NCBI RefSeq assembly: GCF_913020055.1
Contig: NZ_CAJWCF010000012.1
Span: forward strand, 1-57,522
Origin: an uncultured Paraglaciecola sp.
GTDB lineage: Bacteria; Pseudomonadota; Gammaproteobacteria; Enterobacterales; Alteromonadaceae
Direction: 5' to 3'
DNA length: 57,522 nucleotides
Each line of letters begins with the position of its first letter. Position 1 is the first letter of the stretch. The notes under the pieces were generated by a model. That model did not search any database and was not told the DNA's origin. It worked only from the letters and a program-made list of their open reading frames with translations. The translations under genes and the position numbers were made by a program. Of this stretch, positions 1 through 7,719 are shown in pieces.

Positions 1-2
1 AT

Positions 3-806
3 GATGTGCATTATATTGATAGATTTATTCAAGAAGAGTGGATAGGCAAACGTATACAAAGTCCATATGTTGTAAACATAATCACTCAAAATAGAAACCG
101 CAGTAGCCTGTATTATTTGATGGAGTATGTGCCAGGAATTTCGCTAGATAAATGGATGCAGCAATATCCTCTGCCTACGCCCAAACAAGCGATAGGCATT
201 GTAAAAAAAATAGCGCTAGCCCTAAAAGCTTTTCACGTTACTGAAACAATTCATCAAGACCTAAAACCAGCCAACATTATTATTGACGACCAAATGCAAA
301 TTAAGGTCATTGATTTTGGTTCGGTATTTGTAGCCGGCATTGCAGAAATATTTATTCCTCTGGAACATGAGGGGGCACTAGGTACCGCCAGCTATTCAGA
401 TCCTCATTATTTACAAGGTAATAATACCGGTGTGCAAGGTGATATTTATGCCCTTGCGACTATCACCTATGAATTATTTACTGGGCATTTACCTTATACC
501 GACAAAATAGAGCAATGTGTGCATACACACGATTTCGACAAATTACGCTATGTATCGAGTAGTGAGCACAATCCACTGATCCCCTTGTGGTTTGACCGGG
601 CCCTTGAAAAAGCCGTGAGTCTAGATTTATCAGTGCGTTATTACCGACTACAAGACTTTGTTGATGACATAAGTCAGCCGAATCCGATTTTTTTGCAAGA
701 TGATCCAAAAGTATCCAACAGTCGTGGCTTGGTATTCTGGCAATTAATGTCTGGTTTTTGGATTTTAATGCTGGTGATAGTCGTTTTGCTTTTTTCCGCT
801 TCATAA
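3..806 (+). CDS. Ser/Thr protein kinase, C-terminal part (5' end outside window)
   Basis: The reading frame is open from the first bases, so this is the end of a longer gene. The visible 268 residues hold most of a Hanks-type kinase domain: a hinge-like EYVPGISLD, the catalytic loop HQDLKPANII (HQD in place of HRD), the DFG motif as DFGS, and an activation segment ending in GTASYSDPHY. A single hydrophobic helix at the extreme C-terminus (about 20 residues, ending LLFSAS) should anchor it in the inner membrane. The glycine-rich loop must lie upstream. In related marine gammaproteobacteria such kinases often follow an N-terminal PP2C phosphatase domain in one protein; I cannot see that here, so a kinase/phosphatase fusion is only a guess. 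Target unknown. Confidence 0.85.
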   Translation, partial: DVHYIDRFIQEEWIGKRIQSPYVVNIITQNRNRSSLYYLMEYVPGISLDKWMQQYPLPTPKQAIGIVKKIALALKAFHVTETIHQDLKPANIIIDDQMQIKVIDFGSVFVAGIAEIFIPLEHEGALGTASYSDPHYLQGNNTGVQGDIYALATITYELFTGHLPYTDKIEQCVHTHDFDKLRYVSSSEHNPLIPLWFDRALEKAVSLDLSVRYYRLQDFVDDISQPNPIFLQDDPKVSNSRGLVFWQLMSGFWILMLVIVVLLFSAS

Positions 807-915
807 AGTTGGGAAATTGACATGGCGAAGCATTATACAAAGAAATGGATGATGATTAGATTACCATTTTGATCCTACAAACTATGTAACCAGCACATGT
901 TATCAAACCTGCTAA

Positions 916-942
916 AGCCTAATCGCCACTGACGATTAGGCT
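916..942. terminator. 10-bp perfect hairpin between convergent genes
   Basis: AGCCTAATCG (916-925) pairs perfectly with CGATTAGGCT (933-942) around a 7-nt loop. It lies between the end of the kinase gene and the end of the convergent small gene. The T-run after the stem is weak on both strands (TTTAG on the minus strand), so terminator function is likely but not certain. Confidence 0.5.
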
Positions 943-997
943 GTATACCATCAAAAAATAGCCTTTGGGATTGTGCTAGGCCCCTGATTTCACCAGC

Positions 998-1390
998 TTA
1001 GCTGGCGGATAACTCTATTGGGTTTTCTTGCCTATCAAATACCACATAACGATTGATATTGTTGCCGCTGGTAATGTCGGTGGTCATGGTGTCTAAGAAC
1101 GGTTCGGCGTGTTCGCTGGAAGGTGCGGTATTGTGATCACCACTTAGGCTGGCAATAAATACAAAATTCCACTCTTTGTTAATACTATCAGCCTCATTGA
1201 CTAAGGTTGTAAAGTCAGTTAATTCTGAGGGTAATTTGTCTACTACCATTGTAGGGGTGATCGTACCCTTTTTGTCGTCGCGTTTTTTGCTTTTGTTAGA
1301 CTCTTCAGTAGCCGCAAATAAAAACAGCAAACGTTGTGGCGCAGTTTGTTCATTGGCCATCTCTAACAAATCACTAAACATTGAAATCAT
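998..1390 (-). CDS. small protein of the so-called 'ribonucleotide reductase subunit alpha' family
   Basis: A 130-residue acidic soluble protein. It matches from memory a widespread proteobacterial family with the pattern FSDLLEMANEQ..PQRLLFLF, a central TPTMVVDKLPSEL, WNFVFIASLSG and a C-terminal VVFDRQ. Databases often name it ribonucleotide reductase subunit alpha, but it is far too short for a catalytic alpha subunit and shows no radical-site or active-site cysteine motif (it contains no cysteine at all). It lies just downstream of nrdD but is separated from it by a terminator-like hairpin, so it probably has its own promoter. A second ATG (M4) could be the true start. Function unknown. 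Confidence 0.7.
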   Translation of the reverse strand: MISMFSDLLEMANEQTAPQRLLFLFAATEESNKSKKRDDKKGTITPTMVVDKLPSELTDFTTLVNEADSINKEWNFVFIASLSGDHNTAPSSEHAEPFLDTMTTDITSGNNINRYVVFDRQENPIELSAS

Positions 1391-1468
1391 AGTCTTTACC
1401 TATTTCGCTTAATTTCTATATATCTATTCTATGATATTGACGAGTGTGGGAGATAAGTTAAAGGGAGT

Positions 1469-1498
1469 AAAAGCCTACTCCTTAAGTGGTAGGCTTTT
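1469..1498 (-). terminator. Rho-independent terminator after nrdD
   Basis: AAAAGCCTAC (1469-1478) and GTAGGCTTTT (1489-1498) form a 10-bp stem with a 10-nt loop, starting 25 nt beyond the nrdD stop. Read on the minus strand, the stem ends in a T-run. The A/T symmetry would let it work on both strands. Confidence 0.75.
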
Positions 1499-1522
1499 GT
1501 TGGTTTTTGCGAACTTTAGAAA

Positions 1523-3304
1523 TTATGCGCGCTTTCTATGGTAGTGGCGCACCTCGTGTTCATCTCTTCTGCCCTTACTGAACGACGACACACGTTTTAG
1601 ATAACCAATCACTCTGGTGCCATAATCGATATCATTTGAGCCGCAAGATGAGCAGGTTTGTAGAGTGCGTTTGTCTATGTGCTGACAGTCGTTGCAGATA
1701 GTGATTTTGACGTTAATACAAAAGTAATTACAGCCATTTTGTGCTGCAATATTTAATAATTTATAGGCATTTTTAGGGCTCAGTGTTTCATCAAGATTGA
1801 GGTGCAACGCCGAGCCACCGTCTAAATATTGGGTCATTTGTTTTCCGTGTAACATAAATTTATCTAGATGATTAATCTCCTTATCTTCAACCAAGTAAAA
1901 ATATGAGTTGTAACACTCTCGGTTAACCATATAACCATCCTGTTTGTCCCATCTGGCATTTTTAACCCCTAGATTCTCAGCCGGCACAAATTCAGTGTTA
2001 AACATATATCCGTACTTTTTCGCAGCGAGGCGATTGGCCTGATAGATGATTTTCAGATTCTTATCTACAAAATCCTGATAACCCTGGTTGTTGCCCACCG
2101 TAAGCCCTTTAAATTCTGCTGCCTCAGCTAAGCCGTTAATACCAATCGTTAGAAACTGTTTGTTCAGGCTAATAAAGCCAGCATCGTAAACGGGTAAAGC
2201 ACCAACAGCCACGTAGTCATCCATTAAACCGCGGTACGCCACCTGATACTTTTGTACTTTCTCTATCTCTGTTTTTAGATCGCGGCCATCTTGGATTAGG
2301 CGATTCATGTTAAGCGTGATCACGTTTATAGAACCCGTTGCGACCCCACCGGCACCTAAACTATAGGAGAAGCTGTTGTCGGTAATTTCGCTACGTAAGC
2401 GACAACAGGAAGCTAAGGAATCAGGACTATCAGATTGATAGACAAAAAACGAACTACCTTGGCTAATCGATTCGGCACAAAACTGCGCAAAGTTTTCATC
2501 TTTCACTCGACCATACTGCGTCAGCATTGCGGCGGTCACTACAGGAAAGGTCAGAACAGCTTTGCTTCGTTCCTGATTAAACCAGTTCAGAAAAAAACGC
2601 TGCAGAGCTTCGATACTTGGCCAAGAGGGTGCTGTCATGTCGGGAAATACAAATTCTTCAAAAATAGAAGCAAAGTAATATTGATCGTAAACAGAGATAT
2701 TCCAAAAAACGCTTTGATAACCTCTAGCTGCGGCTGGTTGATTTAGCGCATATACCACATGCTGTAGGTGATTCTCGATTTGTTTACTATGGGTAGATAG
2801 GTAATCGTCGCCATAGTCTTTTCTGGCAAAATAATCGAAGTAAGTCAAAAACTCCACAGTAGCAATTGCCCCAGCAAACTGGGCGCTTATGGCAAATATT
2901 AAATTGACGAAACTGCCACAAAAAGACTCTAGATGCTGTGGTGCCTTAGATTCTCCGCCTAGTTTAGTTAAACCATCCAATAAAAAGGGATACATGGTAA
3001 TGGAGGTACAGTAAGGCTTTAGACTCGTCTCATCATGTACATAAATTTCATGTTGATGAACTTGCCTTTGATACTCCTTTGCAAGATCTTCATCGAATAG
3101 TTCAGCAATTTTATTGGCTACTTGAGCACGGTTAATCTGAATAAAATAATCTTTCATCAGTTCAGCTTCCAAGGTGGCCACATTTTTGTGAGTCACATTT
3201 GCATTGGCATCTAATTTTGCTCCGTCTGCGGCATTTCCTGCCTGTAAATACTGTTCGATAAATGTCAGTTTTTCTTGTAAATGTTCGGCATTAAGCTGCA
3301 ACAT
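1523..3304 (-). CDS. nrdD: anaerobic (class III) ribonucleoside-triphosphate reductase
   Basis: Oxygen-sensitive glycyl-radical enzyme that reduces ribonucleotides to deoxyribonucleotides without oxygen. At 593 residues it is shorter than E. coli NrdD (712). Visible features are the cysteine pair in SLASCCRLR (about residue 300), a C-terminal four-cysteine zinc site (CNDC...CSSC), and the glycyl-radical motif TRVIGYL near residue 570 followed by a conserved basic tail. The N-terminus goes quickly into catalytic-type sequence and shows no clear ATP-cone, so dATP control through a cone is probably absent. It overlaps the end of nrdG by 14 bp, which implies translational coupling. The electron donor (formate or a thioredoxin-type protein) cannot be assigned from sequence by eye. 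Confidence 0.93.
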   Translation of the reverse strand: MLQLNAEHLQEKLTFIEQYLQAGNAADGAKLDANANVTHKNVATLEAELMKDYFIQINRAQVANKIAELFDEDLAKEYQRQVHQHEIYVHDETSLKPYCTSITMYPFLLDGLTKLGGESKAPQHLESFCGSFVNLIFAISAQFAGAIATVEFLTYFDYFARKDYGDDYLSTHSKQIENHLQHVVYALNQPAAARGYQSVFWNISVYDQYYFASIFEEFVFPDMTAPSWPSIEALQRFFLNWFNQERSKAVLTFPVVTAAMLTQYGRVKDENFAQFCAESISQGSSFFVYQSDSPDSLASCCRLRSEITDNSFSYSLGAGGVATGSINVITLNMNRLIQDGRDLKTEIEKVQKYQVAYRGLMDDYVAVGALPVYDAGFISLNKQFLTIGINGLAEAAEFKGLTVGNNQGYQDFVDKNLKIIYQANRLAAKKYGYMFNTEFVPAENLGVKNARWDKQDGYMVNRECYNSYFYLVEDKEINHLDKFMLHGKQMTQYLDGGSALHLNLDETLSPKNAYKLLNIAAQNGCNYFCINVKITICNDCQHIDKRTLQTCSSCGSNDIDYGTRVIGYLKRVSSFSKGRRDEHEVRHYHRKRA

Positions 3305-3773
3305 GAGTGTGGTCCTTTTTAAATCGATAGTTAAGTAAATTGCCTGTTGATAGTTCTAAAAAGCGTTGATTGGTGGTTGTACTTTCCAAGCCTCCTAGTG
3401 CTTTGCGCCAAGGGCCTGTCTTTAGGTAGTTAAGGTGCTGATAAATATGCCTAGGAACATAATCTAGTCCGGTATAAAGACAGGTTTTTAGTCCCATTTT
3501 TTTGGAGATAAGTAATTTTTCTATCAGTGCTTTTTGCTGCCATTCGCCACCAAAAAATAGTACGCAACTGATCATTTTTTTGTAGCGGTTTAGATAGTCC
3601 ATATATAAATTGTTTGATAAAAAGATGCCTTTATTTTGATCCCAAGTGTCAGTGCTATGGCAGCCCTGGCATTTGAGTGGGCATCCGGTAATAGTGAAGG
3701 CCAAGCTAATTTCATCAGGTATTTCTTGAAAGAGCACCTGAGGAGGAAAACTGTTAAACGGTAAATAGTTCAT
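3291..3773 (-). CDS. nrdG: anaerobic ribonucleotide reductase activating protein (radical SAM)
   Basis: Activase that uses a [4Fe-4S] cluster and S-adenosylmethionine to put the glycyl radical on NrdD. The radical SAM motif CPLKCQGC (CX3CX2C) lies in ITGCPLKCQGCHS near residue 30, and FFGGEW follows at the expected distance. The ATG at 3773 is preferred: an upstream GTG at 3791 would add six residues, but it lies inside the putative NrdR box and close to the expected transcription start. Neither start has a good Shine-Dalgarno sequence. The gene comes first in the operon, before nrdD, the reverse of the E. coli order. Length is about 160 residues, normal for NrdG. Confidence 0.9.
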   Translation of the reverse strand: MNYLPFNSFPPQVLFQEIPDEISLAFTITGCPLKCQGCHSTDTWDQNKGIFLSNNLYMDYLNRYKKMISCVLFFGGEWQQKALIEKLLISKKMGLKTCLYTGLDYVPRHIYQHLNYLKTGPWRKALGGLESTTTNQRFLELSTGNLLNYRFKKDHTHVAA

Positions 3774-3787
3774 TAAATACGCCGAAA

Positions 3788-3803
3788 GCACTATATGTTG
3801 TGT
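3788..3803. promoter_or_regulatory. putative proximal NrdR box of nrdGD
   Basis: GCACTATATGTTGTGT fits the NrdR consensus ACACWATATATWGTGT at 14 of 16 positions. It lies 15 bp upstream of the nrdG ATG, where binding would block RNA polymerase. NrdR is the ATP/dATP-sensing repressor of bacterial ribonucleotide reductase operons. Assigned by consensus match. Confidence 0.6.
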
Positions 3804-3819
3804 TTGGCATATACTCCGA

Positions 3820-3835
3820 ATGCAGCATGTAGTGT
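3820..3835. promoter_or_regulatory. putative distal NrdR box of nrdGD
   Basis: ATGCAGCATGTAGTGT matches the NrdR consensus at 11 of 16 positions, with an excellent right half. It starts 32 bp from the proximal box with a 16-bp gap, the spacing typical of tandem NrdR boxes (three helical turns). The spacing supports it more than the sequence does. Confidence 0.45.
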
Positions 3836-3837
3836 CA

Positions 3838-3851
3838 TTGATCTAGATCAA
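3838..3851. promoter_or_regulatory. consensus FNR/Anr box upstream of nrdGD
   Basis: TTGATCTAGATCAA is a perfect TTGAT-N4-ATCAA site. Its centre (3844.5) is about 71 bp upstream of the nrdG ATG. A class II arrangement (centre at -41.5) would place the transcription start near 3803 and a -10 element over 3810-3815 (AGTATA on the minus strand, a modest match). Activation under anoxia fits the oxygen-sensitive enzyme encoded downstream. Confidence 0.75.
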
Positions 3852-4041
3852 TAAAAGTTCTTCTGGCAAATTTTTGCTGTAGGTAGAGGTACTGACTGTT
3901 GTAGGTATGCAGGGCTACAGGAACAATGGAAGAATACCAATGCGAATTAATCTGTATTTAGTGTTCAAGTCATTGTTAGGTTGGCTTTAACATGTGGGTA
4001 GGGGTTTAGAAGGTAACGAGTTGATGATAAGTGATTCAAAA

Positions 4042-4072
4042 TTCACCGAAGTGAAATGTTCACTTCGGTGAA
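4042..4072 (-). terminator. 14-bp perfect hairpin after yfbR, probable terminator
   Basis: TTCACCGAAGTGAA (4042-4055) and its exact complement (4059-4072) surround a 3-nt loop. On the minus strand the stem is followed by TTTTG, fitting a terminator for alaA-yfbR. Each arm is also nearly palindromic itself (TTCAC...GTGAA), so a protein-binding role is possible. The rest of the 345-bp gap 3774-4118 holds only the nrdGD control region at its left end; I see no gene in it. Confidence 0.65.
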
Positions 4073-4118
4073 ACTTGGTAGATTTTGTGGTTACATAAAT
4101 GGCCTGATATTTTTCGAT

Positions 4119-4736
4119 TTAATTATCGATATCTTCTTGGGTTATTTCGTCAAGGCTTAAGCTAAAACTAGGCACATAGGCTTTAATAAAATAATCGACT
4201 TCCTTTGAATGGTAATCTTTGAGCATTTTGTCTAAACGTTTTTTGGCGAGTTCAAATTCTTTGTTTCCGGCAGACAATTCTTCTAGCGTTTTAAGGTAGG
4301 CGCAAATGACATCGGCGGCTTTGACGATAAACGCAATGTCTTCATTGTGATGGTGGTGATCTATGAGCTGAGCATAGTCTTCTTTGAATTCATTGGGCGC
4401 CATGTTAATCAGTTTTTGTTCTGCTAGCTTTTCAATTTTTTTATATTCGTCTCGTATAATGGGGTTTGAATATTTTACCGGTGTGGGTAAATCCCCAGTG
4501 ATGACTTCGGATACGTCATGAAACATAGCAATAGTGGCGACTTGATTAGGGTCTAAATCGCCTTCAAAATATTTATTACGGATAAGCGCCAAGGCATGTG
4601 CCACCATAGCCACTTGTAAGCTATGTTCTTGCACATTTTCTGTTCTTACGTTGCGCATGAGTGGCCATCTATTAATCAGTTTCATGCGTGATAAATGGGC
4701 AAAAAAGTGACTTTGATTGGGGGATATATTGTTCAT
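4119..4736 (-). CDS. yfbR: 5'-deoxynucleotidase, HD-domain
   Basis: Removes phosphate from deoxyribonucleoside 5'-monophosphates; a cytosolic enzyme of dNTP turnover. The HD-domain metal ligands are visible: H38 in [10 protein letters not shown]73-D74 in AMFHDVSEV, and the later Asp in [10 protein letters not shown]. At 205 residues it is close to E. coli YfbR (199) and collinear with it. It follows alaA by 4 bp, as in E. coli (yfbQ-yfbR), so the two are almost surely co-transcribed. Its position beside the anaerobic ribonucleotide reductase is fitting but probably coincidental, since it belongs to the alaA transcript. Confidence 0.93.
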   Translation of the reverse strand: MNNISPNQSHFFAHLSRMKLINRWPLMRNVRTENVQEHSLQVAMVAHALALIRNKYFEGDLDPNQVATIAMFHDVSEVITGDLPTPVKYSNPIIRDEYKKIEKLAEQKLINMAPNEFKEDYAQLIDHHHHNEDIAFIVKAADVICAYLKTLEELSAGNKEFELAKKRLDKMLKDYHSKEVDYFIKAYVPSFSLSLDEITQEDIDN

Positions 4737-4740
4737 TTAT

Positions 4741-5961
4741 CTAACTTACCTGCCTATAACTTTTAAAGAAGTTTGCTATACCTTCAAGTGCTGGTTTTAA
4801 CATATCAACATGGGGAAGAAAAACGAGTCTAAAGTAACAACCTTCTTTAAGGTTAAACGCAGAGCCGTGCACTAATAATATTTTTTCTGTACGTAGTAAA
4901 TCAAAGATCATTTGTTCATCGTTGCTGATATTGAATTTTTTAGCATCTACTTTAACAAAACAATACATGGCTCCTTTGGGCATTACACATTCAAGGCCTT
5001 CTACTGCATTTAACATCTCAAAGGCCATATCTCTTTGGATTTTCAGCCGGCCATCATCACCAATAAGTTCGTTAATGCTTTGATATCCACCTAAGGCCGT
5101 TTGTATGGCGTGTTGACTTGGCACATTGGCGCACATACGCATGGATGACAGAATGTTTAAGCCTTCTATATAGCTTTGAGCGATTAATTTATTGCCGCTC
5201 ACCACTAGCCAACCAGCTCGAAAACCCGCAATGCGATAATTTTTTGACAAGCCGCCCATTGTGATACAAAAAATATCTGTGGCCATTGAGGCAATACAGG
5301 TGTGTTTTGCGTCGTCATATAATATTTTATCGTAGATTTCGTCGCTTATAACAACCAAGGAAAACTCACGTGCTAAATCAATCACTTGTTGCAATAGTTC
5401 TGAGCTATACACCGCACCTGTAGGATTATTAGGGTTTATTAAGACTATTGCTTTGGTCTTATCTGTGATTTTACTACGAATGTCTTGAATATCTGGCTGC
5501 CATTCATTGGTTTCGTCACAGCGATAATGCACAGGCACACCAGATGCGAGACTCACTGCTGCTGTCCAAAGAGGGTAATCAGGGGCTGGGATCAATACTT
5601 CATCATCATTATTAACCAGTCCTTGCATGGCCATCACTATTAGTTCACTGACTCCATTTCCAATAAACACGTCTTCTACTTTGACGTTTTTGAGGTTCAT
5701 CTGTTGATAGTATTGCATGACCGCTACTCGGGCAGAATAAATACCATTTGAGTCTGAATAACCTTGAGACTTAGGTAAATTATGGATCACATCTTTTAAT
5801 ATGTCGTCGGGGGCTTCAAAACCAAAAGGGGCAGGGTTGCCTATATTTAGTTTAAGAATTCGATGCCCTTCATCTTCCATTTTTTTGGCTTCGGTCAGAA
5901 TGGGTCCACGTATTTCGTAACAGACGTTTTCTAATTTGTTCGACTTATAAATTTGTTTCAT
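4741..5961 (-). CDS. alaA: alanine aminotransferase (glutamate-pyruvate), PLP-dependent
   Basis: Class I aminotransferase that makes alanine from pyruvate and glutamate. PLP-binding residues in order: GNGVSELI phosphate-binding region near 101, the NPNNPTGAVY asparagine near 178, SDEIYDK Asp207, and Schiff-base lysine K240 in GGLSKNYRIAGFRAGW. The length of 406 matches E. coli AlaA (405). The partner yfbR follows 4 bp downstream. The ATG at 5961 is the first plausible start. A divergent gap of about 200 bp separates it from the next gene and should hold its promoter; I do not see a clear operator there. Confidence 0.93.
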   Translation of the reverse strand: MKQIYKSNKLENVCYEIRGPILTEAKKMEDEGHRILKLNIGNPAPFGFEAPDDILKDVIHNLPKSQGYSDSNGIYSARVAVMQYYQQMNLKNVKVEDVFIGNGVSELIVMAMQGLVNNDDEVLIPAPDYPLWTAAVSLASGVPVHYRCDETNEWQPDIQDIRSKITDKTKAIVLINPNNPTGAVYSSELLQQVIDLAREFSLVVISDEIYDKILYDDAKHTCIASMATDIFCITMGGLSKNYRIAGFRAGWLVVSGNKLIAQSYIEGLNILSSMRMCANVPSQHAIQTALGGYQSINELIGDDGRLKIQRDMAFEMLNAVEGLECVMPKGAMYCFVKVDAKKFNISNDEQMIFDLLRTEKILLVHGSAFNLKEGCYFRLVFLPHVDMLKPALEGIANFFKSYRQVS

Positions 5962-6163
5962 TAAATCTGAATATTCTCCTAAACGGGGCGACAGATTAAA
6001 CCAACAAGGGTAAGACTGTTAAGTATTAAATTAACTAAGCAATATAAAAACCTAAAATTGGCTATCAGGTAAAACATGTTTTCACATCCCATTACATTCC
6101 AAATTTGATTTTCGGTCTGATTTCAACTTAGCTAGAGATCTGTCTGTAATTTAGGGAAATCAT

Positions 6164-6682
6164 ATGCCTGCTCCGTTTTTGTGGCTTGGTGCTGGAGCCA
6201 TCGCTATGTTGGCTAGTGTTAAATATTCGAATGATAAAGAGTTAGAAAAATCTGTTGGTCATTTGCCAGGGCATTCAGATGTTAAGGTTAAACCTGTTAA
6301 CGGCGGCATAGTGACCTGCGGTATTTATGGGTTTTTCGAACACACAGGTATATGGGTAGATGGGAATATATTGGAACTTAAAGGCAATGGCCTAATTAGA
6401 GGTATCTCTCCAAACCGATTTTTACAAGAGCGTAGTGGTGAAAATATTTATATTGCTTGTGATGAATCAAATCAGCCTTTAATACAACTTGATACAGCTG
6501 ATAGAGCGGTATCTCAACTTTTTAGTTATTCGGAATACGACGTTATTAAAAATAATTGCCACAAGTTCGTATGGCAATGTATATCAGGCGAAGACTTTAC
6601 ACTGACTCGGTTTTCCGAGTTAAACCAAAAGATAGCACAACACTTTACGACCACTGTTAATTGGCACCCAATCGATTATTGA
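6164..6682 (+). CDS. LRAT-like (NlpC/P60 superfamily) protein
   Basis: A 172-residue protein with a hydrophobic N-terminal stretch (PFLWLGAGAIAMLASV), either a membrane anchor or uncleaved signal. The rest looks like a permuted papain fold of the LRAT kind: H60 in FFEHTGIWVDG and C132 in NNCHKFVWQC are the expected catalytic His and Cys, in the order (His first, Cys later) that sets LRAT apart from ordinary NlpC/P60 peptidases. Members act as acyltransferases or thiol hydrolases; the substrate here is unknown. AGGGA six bases before the ATG supports this start. It stands alone, bounded downstream by a strong hairpin. Confidence 0.65.
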   Translation: MPAPFLWLGAGAIAMLASVKYSNDKELEKSVGHLPGHSDVKVKPVNGGIVTCGIYGFFEHTGIWVDGNILELKGNGLIRGISPNRFLQERSGENIYIACDESNQPLIQLDTADRAVSQLFSYSEYDVIKNNCHKFVWQCISGEDFTLTRFSELNQKIAQHFTTTVNWHPIDY

Positions 6683-6734
6683 TCCTAAATCCACATAATC
6701 TCATAGAAATTAAAACATCTGTTGATCTAGGTAT

Positions 6735-6779
6735 TTACACTTAAGTTATTCTATAACTTAAGTGTAATGTACTTTTTTT
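6735..6779 (+). terminator. terminator after the LRAT-like gene
   Basis: A perfect 15-bp stem (6735-6749 with 6753-6767, 3-nt loop, core CACTTAAG) is followed by a run of seven T at 6773-6779. It lies between this gene and the DUF2189 gene and argues against an upstream start at 6767 for the latter. Confidence 0.7.
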
Positions 6780-6850
6780 ATTGTTTGGGTAAACTGATAT
6801 TGTTGCTTATACAAACAATCCTTTCTTTCGATTTTTTTTGGAGTAAAGCC

Positions 6851-7645
6851 ATGTCTCAACATTTTAAAGAAACTCCTCATAATGCTATTGTTGATAGTGA
6901 AATCGCCCGCGTTATTCCCTGCAAGCAACTATCAATGAGCGATCCGTTTAAGTGGTTGGTGCTTGGTTTAAAAGATGCGAGTAGGGCACCGGTATTAACG
7001 CTTTTCTTTGGTTTGATATTTACTGCTATACCCTGGTTTATTACGTACTTAGTGCAATTAACAGGCTGGCATTTGGTGATCATGCCTGCCATCGTTTGTT
7101 TTATGTTGATTGGTCCATTTTTGGCGGCAGGCATGTACGACGTAAGTTGGGAGCTTGAAAAAAATCACAAACCATCTTTATGGCATAGCGTTAAAGCTAT
7201 AAAGCGAAATGCGGTTAATGAATGGGGACTAGGAATACTACTCATGGTATTAATGATTTTTTGGTTACGAGTCGCCTCTATGGTTCATGCTTTGTATCCA
7301 CCTTACTTGGATGAAAACTTTGAAAACCTTTTCCCCTTTCTAGCAGTTGGTACTGTTGTAGGAGCTGGTTTTACAATGTTAGTTTTTTTCATCAGTGCTT
7401 TTACGCAGCCAATTTTAATGGAACGTAAAGTAGACTTAGCCACTGCGTTGTTAACCAATATGAACGCAGTGTGGGCTAACAAAGGACCTATGATGTTGTG
7501 GGCTTTTATCATTTTGCTAGCTGTATTAATTGGTTTTGCTACTTGGTTTGTAGGTTTCGTTTTCTTTATGCCACTGATTGGATACGCTACTTGGCATGGC
7601 TACATAGATACCATTGAAACCAAAAGAGAACGTCAATTCGAATAG
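6851..7645 (+). CDS. DUF2189 family integral membrane protein
   Basis: A 264-residue polytopic inner-membrane protein. The N-terminal region ...SMSDPFKWLVLGLKDASRAP followed by about six hydrophobic segments is the layout of DUF2189 proteins, whose function is not established. The start at 6851 has GGAG eight bases upstream; a longer reading from 6767 would begin inside the preceding terminator and add a hydrophobic leader, so I reject it. Single-gene unit, ending at a bidirectional terminator. Confidence 0.8.
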   Translation: MSQHFKETPHNAIVDSEIARVIPCKQLSMSDPFKWLVLGLKDASRAPVLTLFFGLIFTAIPWFITYLVQLTGWHLVIMPAIVCFMLIGPFLAAGMYDVSWELEKNHKPSLWHSVKAIKRNAVNEWGLGILLMVLMIFWLRVASMVHALYPPYLDENFENLFPFLAVGTVVGAGFTMLVFFISAFTQPILMERKVDLATALLTNMNAVWANKGPMMLWAFIILLAVLIGFATWFVGFVFFMPLIGYATWHGYIDTIETKRERQFE

Positions 7646-7670
7646 TTTACCCATTATTTAAGTTTCACAA

Positions 7671-7705
7671 AAAAAGCCACATGATGTAAACATCATGTGG
7701 CTTTT
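7671..7705. terminator. bidirectional terminator between convergent genes
   Basis: GCCACATGATG (7676-7686) and CATCATGTGGC (7691-7701) form an 11-bp perfect stem with a 4-nt loop, flanked by A5 on the left and T4 on the right, so it can end transcription from both sides. Confidence 0.9.
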
Positions 7706-7719
7706 CAATTTAATGCGAG

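Noticed and set aside
6767-6850. Longer N-terminus of the DUF2189 protein
   Set aside because: It would begin inside the preceding hairpin, while GGAG before the ATG at 6851 gives a normal start.
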